Notes under the pieces: model-generated
What the model saw: the letters and a program-made list of their open reading frames with translations, nothing else
Told to the model about the DNA's origin: nothing
Databases searched by the model: none
Position numbers and translations under genes: made by a program
From: Anaerocolumna jejuensis DSM 15929
GTDB lineage: Bacteria > Bacillota > Clostridia > Lachnospirales > Lachnospiraceae
Assembly (NCBI RefSeq): GCF_900142215.1
Contig: NZ_FRAC01000009.1
Span: forward strand, 310,001 to 374,000
DNA: 64,000 nucleotides
Reading direction: 5' to 3'
Part shown: positions 52,685-61,110 of the stretch, piece after piece
How positions within the stretch are numbered: position 1 is the stretch's first letter
Layout: the number at the start of each line of letters is the position of its first letter

Positions 52685-54136
52685 TTAATTTATGATCGAC
52701 GGAAAGGTGATTCTGAAACTGGTCCCCTCACTCCCGGTATTTAACAGAATGAGAGTACCACCCAATAATTCTGCATGTTTTCTGGCCAGGGATAATCCCA
52801 GCCCGGCACCGCCATTCTCTCTTGCCCTATTTTTATCGACCATATAAAAGGGCTCAAATACTTTGTCAGCGAGTTCCCTGGGAATACCGATGCCGGTATC
52901 TGCTATTTCAATATTCACCTGTTGGAATGCTTCATAGGTTTTAATAAAAATATTCCCGTTTGCTTTATTATACTTGATGGCATTATCCAAAAGGTTTAAG
53001 AGTACGATTGTTAAGCTGTCTTTATCTCCTTCTATACAGGCTTCGTTCAGTTCCGTATCCAGCCTGATACCAAACTTATCCATCCTGCCTTTTAAGCTGT
53101 TAAGTGCTGACTCCACCGCCTGCTTAACTGACAGCCTTTCAAGATTTAGTTCAAAATCATACTTTTCCAACGCAGATAATTGCAGTACCTTATCCACCAT
53201 TTCATATAAACGTCCTGATTCACTTTTAATAGTGGCAATTGCAGTCTCCAAAAGCTTTTCATCGTCAGGATACATTTCCAGTAAGTCAATATATGCCTTA
53301 ATTGAGGTTAAGGGTGTTTTAAATTCGTGTGTTACATTACCGATAAATTGCTTCTGCTGCTGGTCAAGCTGTGATAATTTTTCGACAGCAAGCATAAGCT
53401 TATTCTGCTCGGCTTCCATCCCCTCTATATTTCTCCTTATCTGCCCGCCCATTGCATGAATTCCCTGACTTAATTTACCGATTTCATCCCTGCGTTTTAA
53501 GACAGTGGTCTCATAATGGCCTTCCCGGATCCTATACACCATCTTATCAAGCTTTATTATGCCTGTGGCAAAAGGATTAAAAAACAGATAGCCCAGAAAA
53601 AAGCTCAGAAATAATACACCTGCCCCTATATAAATAAACAACTGCCTGATATTGTTATAAAATGCCTGATGCTCTGACAGAGAATAATTAAATTGTACAA
53701 CGCCCACCTGATTATTTCCTGTTATTATGGGAGCCAGGTAATACAGCGAATCTCCTTCCATCAGATAGGCAGTCTTATTACTTAGTGCATAAGCCAGCGT
53801 TTTCTTTATATTGTCCGACTCTTTCTCTTTTACTTTCTTACTGACCAGCTTTCCCTGACTATCATATAGAACCAGGGATTGCCCACTGATCAATTCCAGC
53901 TGCTCTGCAAATTCCTCACCTTTTTCCGCCAAAAAGGTCTGCGATTTTTCTTCCGATAAAATTCTCTGCATATAATAGGTATTTGCAGTTTTCGCCTGCT
54001 GGGCTAAATATTGTTCATACTGATTTTGCTGGTTACTTTTTATCCCTTTCAGTACCAGCAGGCTAAGAAAGAAAACAACAAGAATCAGCAAACCCGCAAG
54101 GAACAGGCTGAATTTTATTTTTATACTAATTTTCAC
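52685..54136 (-). CDS. Membrane sensor histidine kinase
   Basis: 483 aa. Membrane segment 1 is at about 10-30, an extracytoplasmic sensor domain at about 30-165, segment 2 at about 167-187 and a HAMP domain to about 240. The HisKA motif FIGNVTHEFKTPLTSIKAY (near 262-280) contains the phosphorylated His. The HATPase domain follows, with N box NLLDNAIKYN and G boxes DTGIGIP and GGAGLGLSL. It autophosphorylates and passes phosphate to the response regulator, whose gene it overlaps by 11 bp. The signal is unknown. Confidence 0.93.
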   Translation of the reverse strand: MKISIKIKFSLFLAGLLILVVFFLSLLVLKGIKSNQQNQYEQYLAQQAKTANTYYMQRILSEEKSQTFLAEKGEEFAEQLELISGQSLVLYDSQGKLVSKKVKEKESDNIKKTLAYALSNKTAYLMEGDSLYYLAPIITGNNQVGVVQFNYSLSEHQAFYNNIRQLFIYIGAGVLFLSFFLGYLFFNPFATGIIKLDKMVYRIREGHYETTVLKRRDEIGKLSQGIHAMGGQIRRNIEGMEAEQNKLMLAVEKLSQLDQQQKQFIGNVTHEFKTPLTSIKAYIDLLEMYPDDEKLLETAIATIKSESGRLYEMVDKVLQLSALEKYDFELNLERLSVKQAVESALNSLKGRMDKFGIRLDTELNEACIEGDKDSLTIVLLNLLDNAIKYNKANGNIFIKTYEAFQQVNIEIADTGIGIPRELADKVFEPFYMVDKNRARENGGAGLGLSLARKHAELLGGTLILLNTGSEGTSFRITFPSIIN

Positions 54137-54821
54137 TGCTGCCTCCTAAGGCTTTATAGCCCACTCCATAAACCGTTTGGATAACACCTTCGAATTCTTC
54201 TCCAAGTTTCCTTCTAACCCGCTGGACGTGAATATCCACTGTCCGTGTACCACCTGCATATTCCATCCCCCATACCAGATCAAGAAGCTGCTCCCTTGTA
54301 TAAACCCTGTCGGGATTAGAAACTAACAGAGCCAGGATATCGTATTCTTTTGGTGTCAAATCCAGCGGTCTATCTCCTGCAAAAGCAGTTCGTTTACTGA
54401 TATAAAGTACGACTCCTCCCAATCTGACCTCGGCAGGCTCCTGTTTCTTTTCTGCTTTCTGCATTCTGCGAAGCAGTGATTTTAAACGTGCAAGCAATTC
54501 CCGCATATCAAAAGGCTTTGTCATATAATCATCAGCCCCCAGTTCAAGGCCCAGTATTTTATTGACAATATCCTCTTTTGCCGTAAGCATGATAACTCCT
54601 ATATGCTCTTTATCCTGGAGCTTTTTAAGAATCTCATATCCGTCCAGTCCGGGTAGCATAACATCCAGAATAATAGCATCCGTATGGAATTCCTCCAGCT
54701 TTTTCATAGCAGCTTCTCCATGATAAACAACCTCAGCAATATAACCTTCTCTCTTTAATGCATAAGCAATTGCGTCGGCTATCTTTTTTTCATCCTCTAT
54801 GACCAGAATTTTTTCATTCAT
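54126..54821 (-). CDS. OmpR/PhoB-type response regulator
   Basis: 231 aa. Receiver domain (about 1-120) with acidic pocket EDE near 9-11, phosphoacceptor Asp in AIILDVMLPGLDG (near 53) and the conserved Lys of MTKPFD near 103. The C-terminal winged helix (about 130-228) has the family sequence YTREQLLDLVWG. A 27-nt perfect hairpin stands directly before its ribosome site. It probably controls its own operon and the TolB-like gene. Confidence 0.93.
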   Translation of the reverse strand: MNEKILVIEDEKKIADAIAYALKREGYIAEVVYHGEAAMKKLEEFHTDAIILDVMLPGLDGYEILKKLQDKEHIGVIMLTAKEDIVNKILGLELGADDYMTKPFDMRELLARLKSLLRRMQKAEKKQEPAEVRLGGVVLYISKRTAFAGDRPLDLTPKEYDILALLVSNPDRVYTREQLLDLVWGMEYAGGTRTVDIHVQRVRRKLGEEFEGVIQTVYGVGYKALGGSSEN

Positions 54822-54836
54822 TTAAACTCCTTTCGT

Positions 54837-54863
54837 GAATAGCAAATCTGTGATTTGCTATTC
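54837..54863. promoter_or_regulatory. Perfect palindrome before the response regulator gene
   Basis: GAATAGCAAATC-TGT-GATTTGCTATTC, 12-bp arms with 3 nt between, ending 15 bp before the start codon. It could be an operator for the response regulator or an mRNA hairpin affecting its translation. Confidence 0.6.
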
Positions 54864-54896
54864 CTGACTACGTAGTTGAGATTTTCCAGCGCGCCG

Positions 54897-55142
54897 CAAG
54901 ATTAAGCCGAGGATTTCCCAGGCTCAATCTTGTGTGAAATTGCTTTTTATTTTCACACTACCAGCCATACCTTCCCAGCACACCGCAAAATTAGGCCGAA
55001 GATTTCGCAGCTTCAATCTTGTGTGAAAATTGCTTTTTATTTTCACACTACCAGTCATGCCTTCCTAATGCGCACAAGATTGGGCCGAAGATTTCGCAGG
55101 CTCAATCTTGTGTGTGAATTATGCTTTATAATAATTCACACT
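54897..55142. repeat. Three tandem 89-bp two-hairpin repeats
   Basis: Units start at 54897, 54986 and 55075, a strict 89-bp period. Each has hairpin 1 (CAAGATTnnGCC..GGCTCAATCTTG) and hairpin 2 (GTGTGAAAnTTGCTTTTTA-TTTTCACAC), then a spacer ACTACCAG.CAT. Hairpin 2 is shared with the 75-bp family at 21.5 kb, while hairpin 1 is different. Confidence 0.85.
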
Positions 55143-55381
55143 ATTCTTTTTTCCAATGGAAATAATATTTTACTTTAAAAGTCTATACATTTTGACAGAT
55201 TTTAACTAACTTAACATTATTATATCAAACATAACTCCCCACTCCAATGAAATCTTTCTTTCCATCAGGTCTATGGTTCCTACATAACCTGAATAATCAA
55301 AAAAATGCCGCCAGGGCATCTCATACTTACTCCCTGACGGCAATATATCTTTCGGTAATTCTTAACCAGCCTTTTCCTCTA
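55143..55381. other. Intergenic after the BtrH-like gene
   Basis: Contains a hairpin (AAATGCCGCCAGGG..CCCTGACGGCAATAT, about 55302-55346) that may terminate the BtrH-like gene on the minus strand. No gene seen. Confidence 0.4.
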
Positions 55382-56431
55382 TCATAATAATAGTTTATAG
55401 GCACTTTCCTCTAAATCCACAATTTCTGAAAACAACTTCGGGATGAGTTCCAGTGTTTCCTTCCCATCACAAAGGTAACTGACTATATAGGAGGTGATTT
55501 TTTCAAAAACTTCTCCGCTTTGCATAAATAAATCTCCTGCAGAAACCCAGTCTTCCCATTTATATTTATCTCCAAGCAGAATAAGCACCTTTCCAAACCG
55601 GTCACAATTCCCTTTATAAGGGATGTCTTCTGTATCACTTTGTATCCCTAGCAGCCTGTCTGGAATTTTAGGAACCATACCCAAAAATTCTGTTAAACCA
55701 ACTAATGCATTCCTATATACATCCTGCGGCATTTCCTCTTTCCACTTCGGAAAATCAAAAGCTATTTTACGAAGTGCACTTATTCCTGCAAATTCAGGCT
55801 TTATCCTTAATTGCTCATTTGCTTTCCGTTTAAAACAGGCTTTTGCCAGTTCAAATACACCAGGTAAATTATCCGGTAACGAAAACCGGATAAACCCATT
55901 CTTGTTACCGACCTCATTCTTATCTATTTGCCAGGCTTTTTGCAGTTCCTCATATGATAACGTTTGAATATCCTTTCTTCCGCAATCATATAGAAAAATA
56001 CACTTCTCATCATATCCGGCCATTAAAACATAATGCATTGGAATATGAACTTTATGATACATCTTCAAATATGGCAGATGATACATGTCAAGAGGACCTA
56101 ATATAACCGGACGGCCATTATCGATTTCACTTTTAACAGACTTGAAGGCGTATTCCAGCGTTCTGCCTTCTGATATTTTATACTGTAAACCGAGTTCCTC
56201 CTTTATTTTTTCATAGGTCTTCCTTGTCCTTCCATCACAAACACTTAGCATAACCGGGCGGGGCAGATCATGAAATTTCAGATAAATATTCTCACCATAA
56301 CTGCTTAGTGCAAAGAAAAATGCTTCCGGAACTTCCTCACCCGTTTTTGTAACATAGATATCTTCTATTCCACTCCACATGCAGCAGCCATCACACAGAT
56401 GATGTTTGATTTCAATCAACCTTTTACTCAT
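55382..56431 (-). CDS. BtrH N-terminal domain / DUF4872 protein
   Basis: 349 aa. The N-terminal half (about 10-160) resembles the BtrH N-terminal domain, with a Cys cluster (HLCDGCCMWSG, near 11-21), His in MHYVLMAGYD near 132 and Asp in CIFLYDCG near 147. These are candidates for a papain-like Cys-His-Asp triad. The C-terminal half (about 165-349) resembles DUF4872. In butirosin biosynthesis BtrH transfers an acyl side chain to an aminoglycoside; such proteins also occur with peptide synthesis and maturation genes. No biosynthetic cluster is visible here, so it is an orphan. An acyltransferase or peptidase role is inference. Confidence 0.7.
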   Translation of the reverse strand: MSKRLIEIKHHLCDGCCMWSGIEDIYVTKTGEEVPEAFFFALSSYGENIYLKFHDLPRPVMLSVCDGRTRKTYEKIKEELGLQYKISEGRTLEYAFKSVKSEIDNGRPVILGPLDMYHLPYLKMYHKVHIPMHYVLMAGYDEKCIFLYDCGRKDIQTLSYEELQKAWQIDKNEVGNKNGFIRFSLPDNLPGVFELAKACFKRKANEQLRIKPEFAGISALRKIAFDFPKWKEEMPQDVYRNALVGLTEFLGMVPKIPDRLLGIQSDTEDIPYKGNCDRFGKVLILLGDKYKWEDWVSAGDLFMQSGEVFEKITSYIVSYLCDGKETLELIPKLFSEIVDLEESAYKLLL

Positions 56432-56521
56432 ATATTCCTTTCCATAAAGCTTTCTATCAGATTTTCTCCGGCGCCTTAGGGAAAGTATAAACCCTTACAT
56501 AATGTGAGAGTCAAGCAGGGA

Positions 56522-57052
56522 CTAAGAATTAATGCCATTCGCTTTTTTACATGGTAAATAATATCCAAAGGTAAAGGTGTTATTACCATCTTCTTCTACA
56601 TTTGCATACTTATCAAATGAGTAATATTCCATTGAAATTCCGACAATTGAGTAATCCGGCACATACCCATTTGCTCTCATTATCTTCTCTGTTTTAACGT
56701 GAGCGCCTTTTTCCAGATTAGACGTATTTCCTTGTATCCAGCCAATTCCCATTAGACAATCAGGAATGTCACGGTAAGAATATCCGTTTGGAACACTTGC
56801 ATCGGGCCTGGCAAATATTCCTGCAATATAGGTAAATTCCTTTGTCTGCGGATTGTACTCCCCCATCCATCCAATCGTGTCTCCCAATGGAGATACCCGC
56901 TCAGGCAGACTTTGAAGAAAATCATTTGTTCCATCCTTCAATATCCTTTCCCATAAATCCGGAACTGGATTTTTCTTTCCGACAATTATTTCTTTCCCTA
57001 TAAATCTGACTGCTTTAAAGTTTTGTACTTCAAAATCAACTTTTACTCCCAT
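56522..57052 (-). CDS. Stand-alone GyrI-like/AraC effector-binding domain protein
   Basis: 176 aa. The sequence pattern (KAVRFIGKEIIV near the start, LPERVSPLGDTIGWMGEYNP, IPDCLMGIGWIQG, and a DYSIVGISMEYYSF end) is that of the GyrI-like small-molecule binding domain also found at the C-terminus of AraC-type regulators. There is no DNA-binding part. It is 80 bp downstream of an AraC regulator with the same kind of domain and in the same direction. It may bind the same ligand, acting as a sink, hydrolase or sensor. Confidence 0.75.
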   Translation of the reverse strand: MGVKVDFEVQNFKAVRFIGKEIIVGKKNPVPDLWERILKDGTNDFLQSLPERVSPLGDTIGWMGEYNPQTKEFTYIAGIFARPDASVPNGYSYRDIPDCLMGIGWIQGNTSNLEKGAHVKTEKIMRANGYVPDYSIVGISMEYYSFDKYANVEEDGNNTFTFGYYLPCKKANGINS

Positions 57053-57132
57053 AAAAACCTCCGTATTTTTATTTGATGAGAAATGGCAGACTTATTATAC
57101 TTAATTCTCTATTTCATCTCAATTCCATATCA

Positions 57133-58041
57133 TTACTGTTTTTTATTGAAAGGTATCAGCAATTCCATATAGGTGGCTTCCGGTGTACTGCTGTAATATA
57201 ACTCAGGGGCAAACACATCCGCCACAAGGCCATGCTTTTCAAGCCACAGGCCGCTGTATTTAATTGCTTTGTTCAGAGCAACTGTCACAAGCTCAAGGAA
57301 ATTACCTGCCTCAAATCCGCAGATGATATATTCCCGCGCAGGAAGCTGCCACCTTTGAAAATCCTCCTCAGCCACCCCGGGTTCAATCTCTGCTCCTGCA
57401 AAATAGGTAAAACATCCCTCTGGCGCATCGCCCATATAAGCAACGCCCACCTCACGCCCATCCGGTATGCGGGCAATCCGGTCCTTCTCCTTGTGGAAGT
57501 GTCTCCATATTTCGCCGGGCATATCAACACCTGTAGATTCCCCAACAGGTATCTGCCCTGCAATCGGAACATAACCAATCACCCCCATAAAATCAATTGG
57601 CTCATTCAAGGTTCTACGGTTCATTTCCAAAACAAGCCCATCGCTAATCAGCGGTACCCCCTCGTCAATTAAGGTATAGCCTAACAATAAGTCAGGCTTG
57701 TCAAACCGGTTTAGTGAAACCGGCTTCTCCCGGTATTGCTCAGGTGTCATTCCATACGCCTCTTTAAATGCTCTCGTAAAAGTTTCATGGCTGCCGAAAC
57801 CATACTCTAAAGCAATATCAAGAATACGGCTATTTTTATTCTGCAGAACTTCCAGAACGATAGCCATACGCCGCAGCTTAATATATTCCCGCAACGGTTT
57901 TTTAACCAAGCGGCTGAACAACCGCTGATAATAAAATAATGACAGAGCGGCAGTTTCCGCCAATACCTCGATTTTAATATCCTCTCCTATATGCTCCTCA
58001 ATATAATCCAGAGTTTTCTGGATTGCTTCCCACGCATGCAT
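57133..58041 (-). CDS. AraC family regulator with GyrI-like effector domain
   Basis: About 302 aa. The N-terminal two helix-turn-helix AraC domain (about 1-105) has the signature ILDIALEYGFGSHETFTRAFKEAYGMTPEQYR. The C-terminal GyrI-like domain (about 125-300) probably binds a small hydrophobic or cationic ligand, as in Rob/SoxS-related multidrug regulators. ATG 58041 has AGGAGG 8 nt upstream. It is followed by a gene for the same effector fold alone. Confidence 0.9.
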   Translation of the reverse strand: MHAWEAIQKTLDYIEEHIGEDIKIEVLAETAALSLFYYQRLFSRLVKKPLREYIKLRRMAIVLEVLQNKNSRILDIALEYGFGSHETFTRAFKEAYGMTPEQYREKPVSLNRFDKPDLLLGYTLIDEGVPLISDGLVLEMNRRTLNEPIDFMGVIGYVPIAGQIPVGESTGVDMPGEIWRHFHKEKDRIARIPDGREVGVAYMGDAPEGCFTYFAGAEIEPGVAEEDFQRWQLPAREYIICGFEAGNFLELVTVALNKAIKYSGLWLEKHGLVADVFAPELYYSSTPEATYMELLIPFNKKQ

Positions 58042-58297
58042 GATATGCACCTCCTATATGGAAAGGATAATATAAATTGTTATATTCCGCTTGACCGTAT
58101 CTGCCCTTTTTCTTAAAATCCGGAAAGGTGTTAACCCTTTTAAATCCTATTGGCCAAACCGATGTTTAGTGATATATTACCATTGTATTATGTATAATAC
58201 CCTTTGATATTTAGTCAGGAAATGATTATGATTTAATTGTATTATAAGAACCACTGGCCGAGGCTCCCCCTGTATCCTAAATTATTTTACTAAACCC

Positions 58298-59290
58298 TTA
58301 GAGTGTATATCTGATTTCTGTATTCATTATTTCATTAAAGGTCTCACAGGCTTTTCTAACCGGCATTTTTAAAAATTCACTAAATGCCTGACGCTCTCCC
58401 TCTCTAAGATTTTCGCCAGAAATAAGTGAAACCGAGACATTGAGCAGCCATCTTAGTGTTGAAAGAACTTTAAAATAATCAAAATTCTTTATTTCCTTTC
58501 CCAATAACTCTCTATAAGCAGTCAGCGCTTCCTCTGCAAAAGAATCAAATCCACCTCTTTCCAGCAAACAGATTGTCCATGCAATGTCAAACCTATAATC
58601 ACCGATTCCCCACACCCAATCAATGACATAAGGCTGATTTCTCTGGTCTATAATAATATTCCAAGGGTGATAATCCCGGTGAAGAATTGACGGGCTTAAA
58701 TCACCCACTGTATCCTTCTCATTCTCCAGCCATAAATAGATTGGTCTTAGCTTTTCAATACTATAACTATCCAGTATCTCTTTTATTTCCTCTAATTCGT
58801 TATCAATAAGTTTTATTGGTTCCTCTTCCATTGTATCAATCTTCGTAATCTTTATATCCTTTTTATGTAAATCATATAGTAATCTGCTGAAGGTAATGAC
58901 CATGTCCTTTTTTTGTTCCGTCTCCGCTTCCTGATAAATATCCCAAAACATCTTTCCTTTAATCTGTTCCATTACCATGAATGGGTATTCAAATTCATTC
59001 ATCAAGGTATCGTGTCCAACATATTCGGGTACATTATAACCGCTTTCAGCCAAAAACTTTAGTGCCTGACTTTCTTTTTCAATACCTTCCGCTCCTTTTT
59101 TGTTCCCTGAGTAAAGCTTTATAATATAATCTTTCCGTTCCCTGTTATTATTGTTCCTGACATATATTGAAAATGCATAAACACTTCCTGCCCAGCCGGA
59201 TTTAAGCGGGGTAATATTTTTATCCAGCAATTCATAATTTGGGTATACTGTATCCATGATTTTTTTAATCATACTTTTAATATTTTCCAT
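58298..59290 (-). CDS. Aminoglycoside phosphotransferase-family kinase
   Basis: 330 aa with the protein-kinase-like APH fold. The Brenner motif ILHRDYHPWNIIID (near 205-218) holds the catalytic Asp, and VIDWVWG near 226-232 the metal-binding Asp; an ATP-binding Lys is likely in the KDYIIKLYSG segment near 53-62. The family includes aminoglycoside, macrolide, choline and methylthioribose kinases. No residue set that marks true resistance was recognised, so the substrate stays open. It stands alone on its strand. Confidence 0.8.
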   Translation of the reverse strand: MENIKSMIKKIMDTVYPNYELLDKNITPLKSGWAGSVYAFSIYVRNNNNRERKDYIIKLYSGNKKGAEGIEKESQALKFLAESGYNVPEYVGHDTLMNEFEYPFMVMEQIKGKMFWDIYQEAETEQKKDMVITFSRLLYDLHKKDIKITKIDTMEEEPIKLIDNELEEIKEILDSYSIEKLRPIYLWLENEKDTVGDLSPSILHRDYHPWNIIIDQRNQPYVIDWVWGIGDYRFDIAWTICLLERGGFDSFAEEALTAYRELLGKEIKNFDYFKVLSTLRWLLNVSVSLISGENLREGERQAFSEFLKMPVRKACETFNEIMNTEIRYTL

Positions 59291-59521
59291 AGCTGCTGTC
59301 TCCTGAATTTATTTTATTTATATAGCAATTTTATACTACAGCACTTAATAATAAATTTGATTTAAATCTCCTCTAATTAATTGTAGCTCTAAATCGCGTG
59401 ACTGTATACATTTCAAAAAGGAAAATGATCTGGATAAATAAAAGAAAATGTATTTGCATATTATAATCGTTTTGGATGATATTATTTAATCGAAACCTAA
59501 ATAAGAAAACAAATTTATGAC
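59291..59521. other. Divergent intergenic region
   Basis: AT-rich, holds the upstream region of the kinase gene at 58298-59290. I could place no promoter or ORF in it. Confidence 0.3.
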
Positions 59522-59573
59522 TTACTAATAAATTTCTTAGTAACTTGTTTCTAAAAAGCCTTTCCGTTATAAT
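59522..59573 (+). promoter_or_regulatory. hxlR promoter with palindromic operator
   Basis: TTACTAA-N8-TTAGTAA (59522-59543) adjoins the -35 TTGTTT (59545-59550), 17-bp spacer, TATAAT (59568-59573). The element CTAATAAATTT inside it recurs before the monooxygenase gene. Confidence 0.7.
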
Positions 59574-59652
59574 GATACTGCTTTATTCGAATCTTAGAGG
59601 TACTTGGTCTGTTCTGCTATATTAGCATGGAATATAATAAAAGGGTGAAAAA

Positions 59653-60030
59653 ATGTATAAACCAAAATTAGAAAAAGATATTCGCTGCCCGCTAGAATAT
59701 GGGCTGGATATATTCGGAGGGAAATGGAAATCCCGTGTAATATGTGTTCTGGCTAAAAAGAAATTACTGCGATATAGTGTACTTCGACGGGAAATAACGG
59801 ATATTTCAGATGCAGTTCTTGCGGCAACTCTAAAGGAATTAATTTCTGACGATATCGTACAGAGGAAACAATATGATGAAATTCCTCCACGTGTGGAATA
59901 TTGCCTGACTACAAAGGGTGCCTCTGTTGTACCAATCTTACAAAGCATTTGCAGTTGGTCAGGAGCTTATCATAAAGATGACAGTGAAAATTCATTACTT
60001 CAATGTCAAAAATGCGATTACCGGCAATAA
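59653..60030 (+). CDS. HxlR family regulator with N-terminal Cys
   Basis: 125 aa winged-helix protein. IRCPLEYGLDIFGGKWKSRV (10-29) is the HxlR signature with Cys12 at the position that acts as a redox or quinone sensor in relatives such as YodB and HypR. Two more Cys near the end (CQKC) are unusual and could form disulfides or bind metal. It has an own operator and the same motif lies before the monooxygenase gene at 60147-60437, its likely target. Confidence 0.9.
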   Translation: MYKPKLEKDIRCPLEYGLDIFGGKWKSRVICVLAKKKLLRYSVLRREITDISDAVLAATLKELISDDIVQRKQYDEIPPRVEYCLTTKGASVVPILQSICSWSGAYHKDDSENSLLQCQKCDYRQ

Positions 60031-60084
60031 GTACATTATAGAAATGGAGCTTGTAAATATTATATCTTTTCGTTTTAGTGCAAC

Positions 60085-60123
60085 AAAAAATTCTGTGCAG
60101 CTGACCTGTACAGAATTTTTTTT
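60085..60123 (+). terminator. Terminator after hxlR
   Basis: AAAAATTCTGT-gcag...ctgt-ACAGAATTTTTTTT, a strong stem with eight T, also usable in the other direction for the monooxygenase gene. Confidence 0.85.
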
Positions 60124-60146
60124 AGTTTATGCTTGGGAAACTTGAC

Positions 60147-60437
60147 TTACGCTAAACTGTAAATTTTGACTTCTGGTTCCGCACTCCACAGTGGTTTAAG
60201 ATCAACGAATACATCATTCTGAAACATTTCACTGGTCAGATATGCCTGTGCATGTTCTACACTGTCAAATCCATGTAATACTTGGACATCTTCATCACGA
60301 ATCAGCAAGTTCTTCGTCAATGCACCTTCAATCTTCTTAAGAAAGGGTTCACGGTAATCGTTGTAAACTTTTGCCGCTGCAGTACGGTTTGCATTTTCAA
60401 TTTTCATTGTGATTTCAAGATATGCTTTTACTATCAT
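60147..60437 (-). CDS. Antibiotic-biosynthesis-monooxygenase-like (ABM) small protein
   Basis: 96 aa ferredoxin-like dimeric alpha-beta barrel. The start MIVKAYLEITMKIENANRTAAAKVYNDY and the DEDVQVLHGFDSVEHAQAYLTSEMFQ stretch are typical for the ABM/YgiN quinol-monooxygenase-like group. Members oxidise quinols or detoxify small aromatics without cofactors. Two copies of AAATTTATTAG upstream match the HxlR operator, supporting a quinone-stress role. Confidence 0.75.
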   Translation of the reverse strand: MIVKAYLEITMKIENANRTAAAKVYNDYREPFLKKIEGALTKNLLIRDEDVQVLHGFDSVEHAQAYLTSEMFQNDVFVDLKPLWSAEPEVKIYSLA

Positions 60438-60526
60438 TATATGTTCCTCTCAGATATTTAATATTGCTCTCCCGGTGAGCTTGTTCCTATTATAAGCATA
60501 GAGCTCAGAAATAGGAAGATATCTGT

Positions 60527-60556
60527 AAATTTATTAGTTACTATTAAATTTATTAG
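60527..60556. promoter_or_regulatory. Repeated HxlR-like half sites before the ABM gene
   Basis: AAATTTATTAG occurs at 60527-60537 and 60546-60556 (19-bp step). The reverse complement CTAATAAATTT is in the hxlR promoter palindrome at 59525-59535. Confidence 0.55.
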
Positions 60557-60669
60557 CTCTCTATCCTGCTATCTAAAGAAATCACTACACTACAAATAGA
60601 ATTTACTAATGAGACCCTCTTCTTAATGTTGATTAATATAAGCCATTACTTATAGGGCCCTTATAAATT

Positions 60670-61011
60670 CTACTCCTCCTCGTCAATACGTTCTATTTTG
60701 AATATAACCGGACGGGTTCCATCATTGCAACAGGCAATCATCATCTTTTCATCATTTGTCCACCCCTTCATAATCGAACCACCCTGAAGCGCTGTATAGA
60801 CATACCTGCTGACACAATCCCATGCTTCAGAACAAAACTTGCCATTCAGCATATGCCAAAAGTCATCTCTTTCATCATTACGTTCCAAAATGAATTCTTG
60901 ACCAACCTCAAACATTTCACATGGACCTGACTTTGGATCTTTAAGATATTGTTCCTGCAAATCCTCATAACATTCTTTTCTTACTACGGTTATTTTGCAT
61001 TTATGCTGCAT
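60670..61011 (-). CDS. TIGR04076 family protein
   Basis: 113 aa. The pattern CKITVVRKECYEDLQEQY, GPCEMFEVGQEFIL and CSEAWDCVSRYVYTALQGG matches the TIGR04076 family of small anaerobe proteins with several Cys. Function is unknown. AGGAGGTAAC precedes the start. It lies after the nitroreductase gene on the same strand (99-bp gap) and may be part of that operon. Confidence 0.75.
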   Translation of the reverse strand: MQHKCKITVVRKECYEDLQEQYLKDPKSGPCEMFEVGQEFILERNDERDDFWHMLNGKFCSEAWDCVSRYVYTALQGGSIMKGWTNDEKMMIACCNDGTRPVIFKIERIDEEE

Positions 61012-61110
61012 ATGTTACCTCCTGTTTCACTGCTGTATATTAGTTCATATTTCTTTGAATGTCCTAACGTTGTCACTGAAAACACCTGGCATTTCCAGCC
61101 CCTTTTTAGC

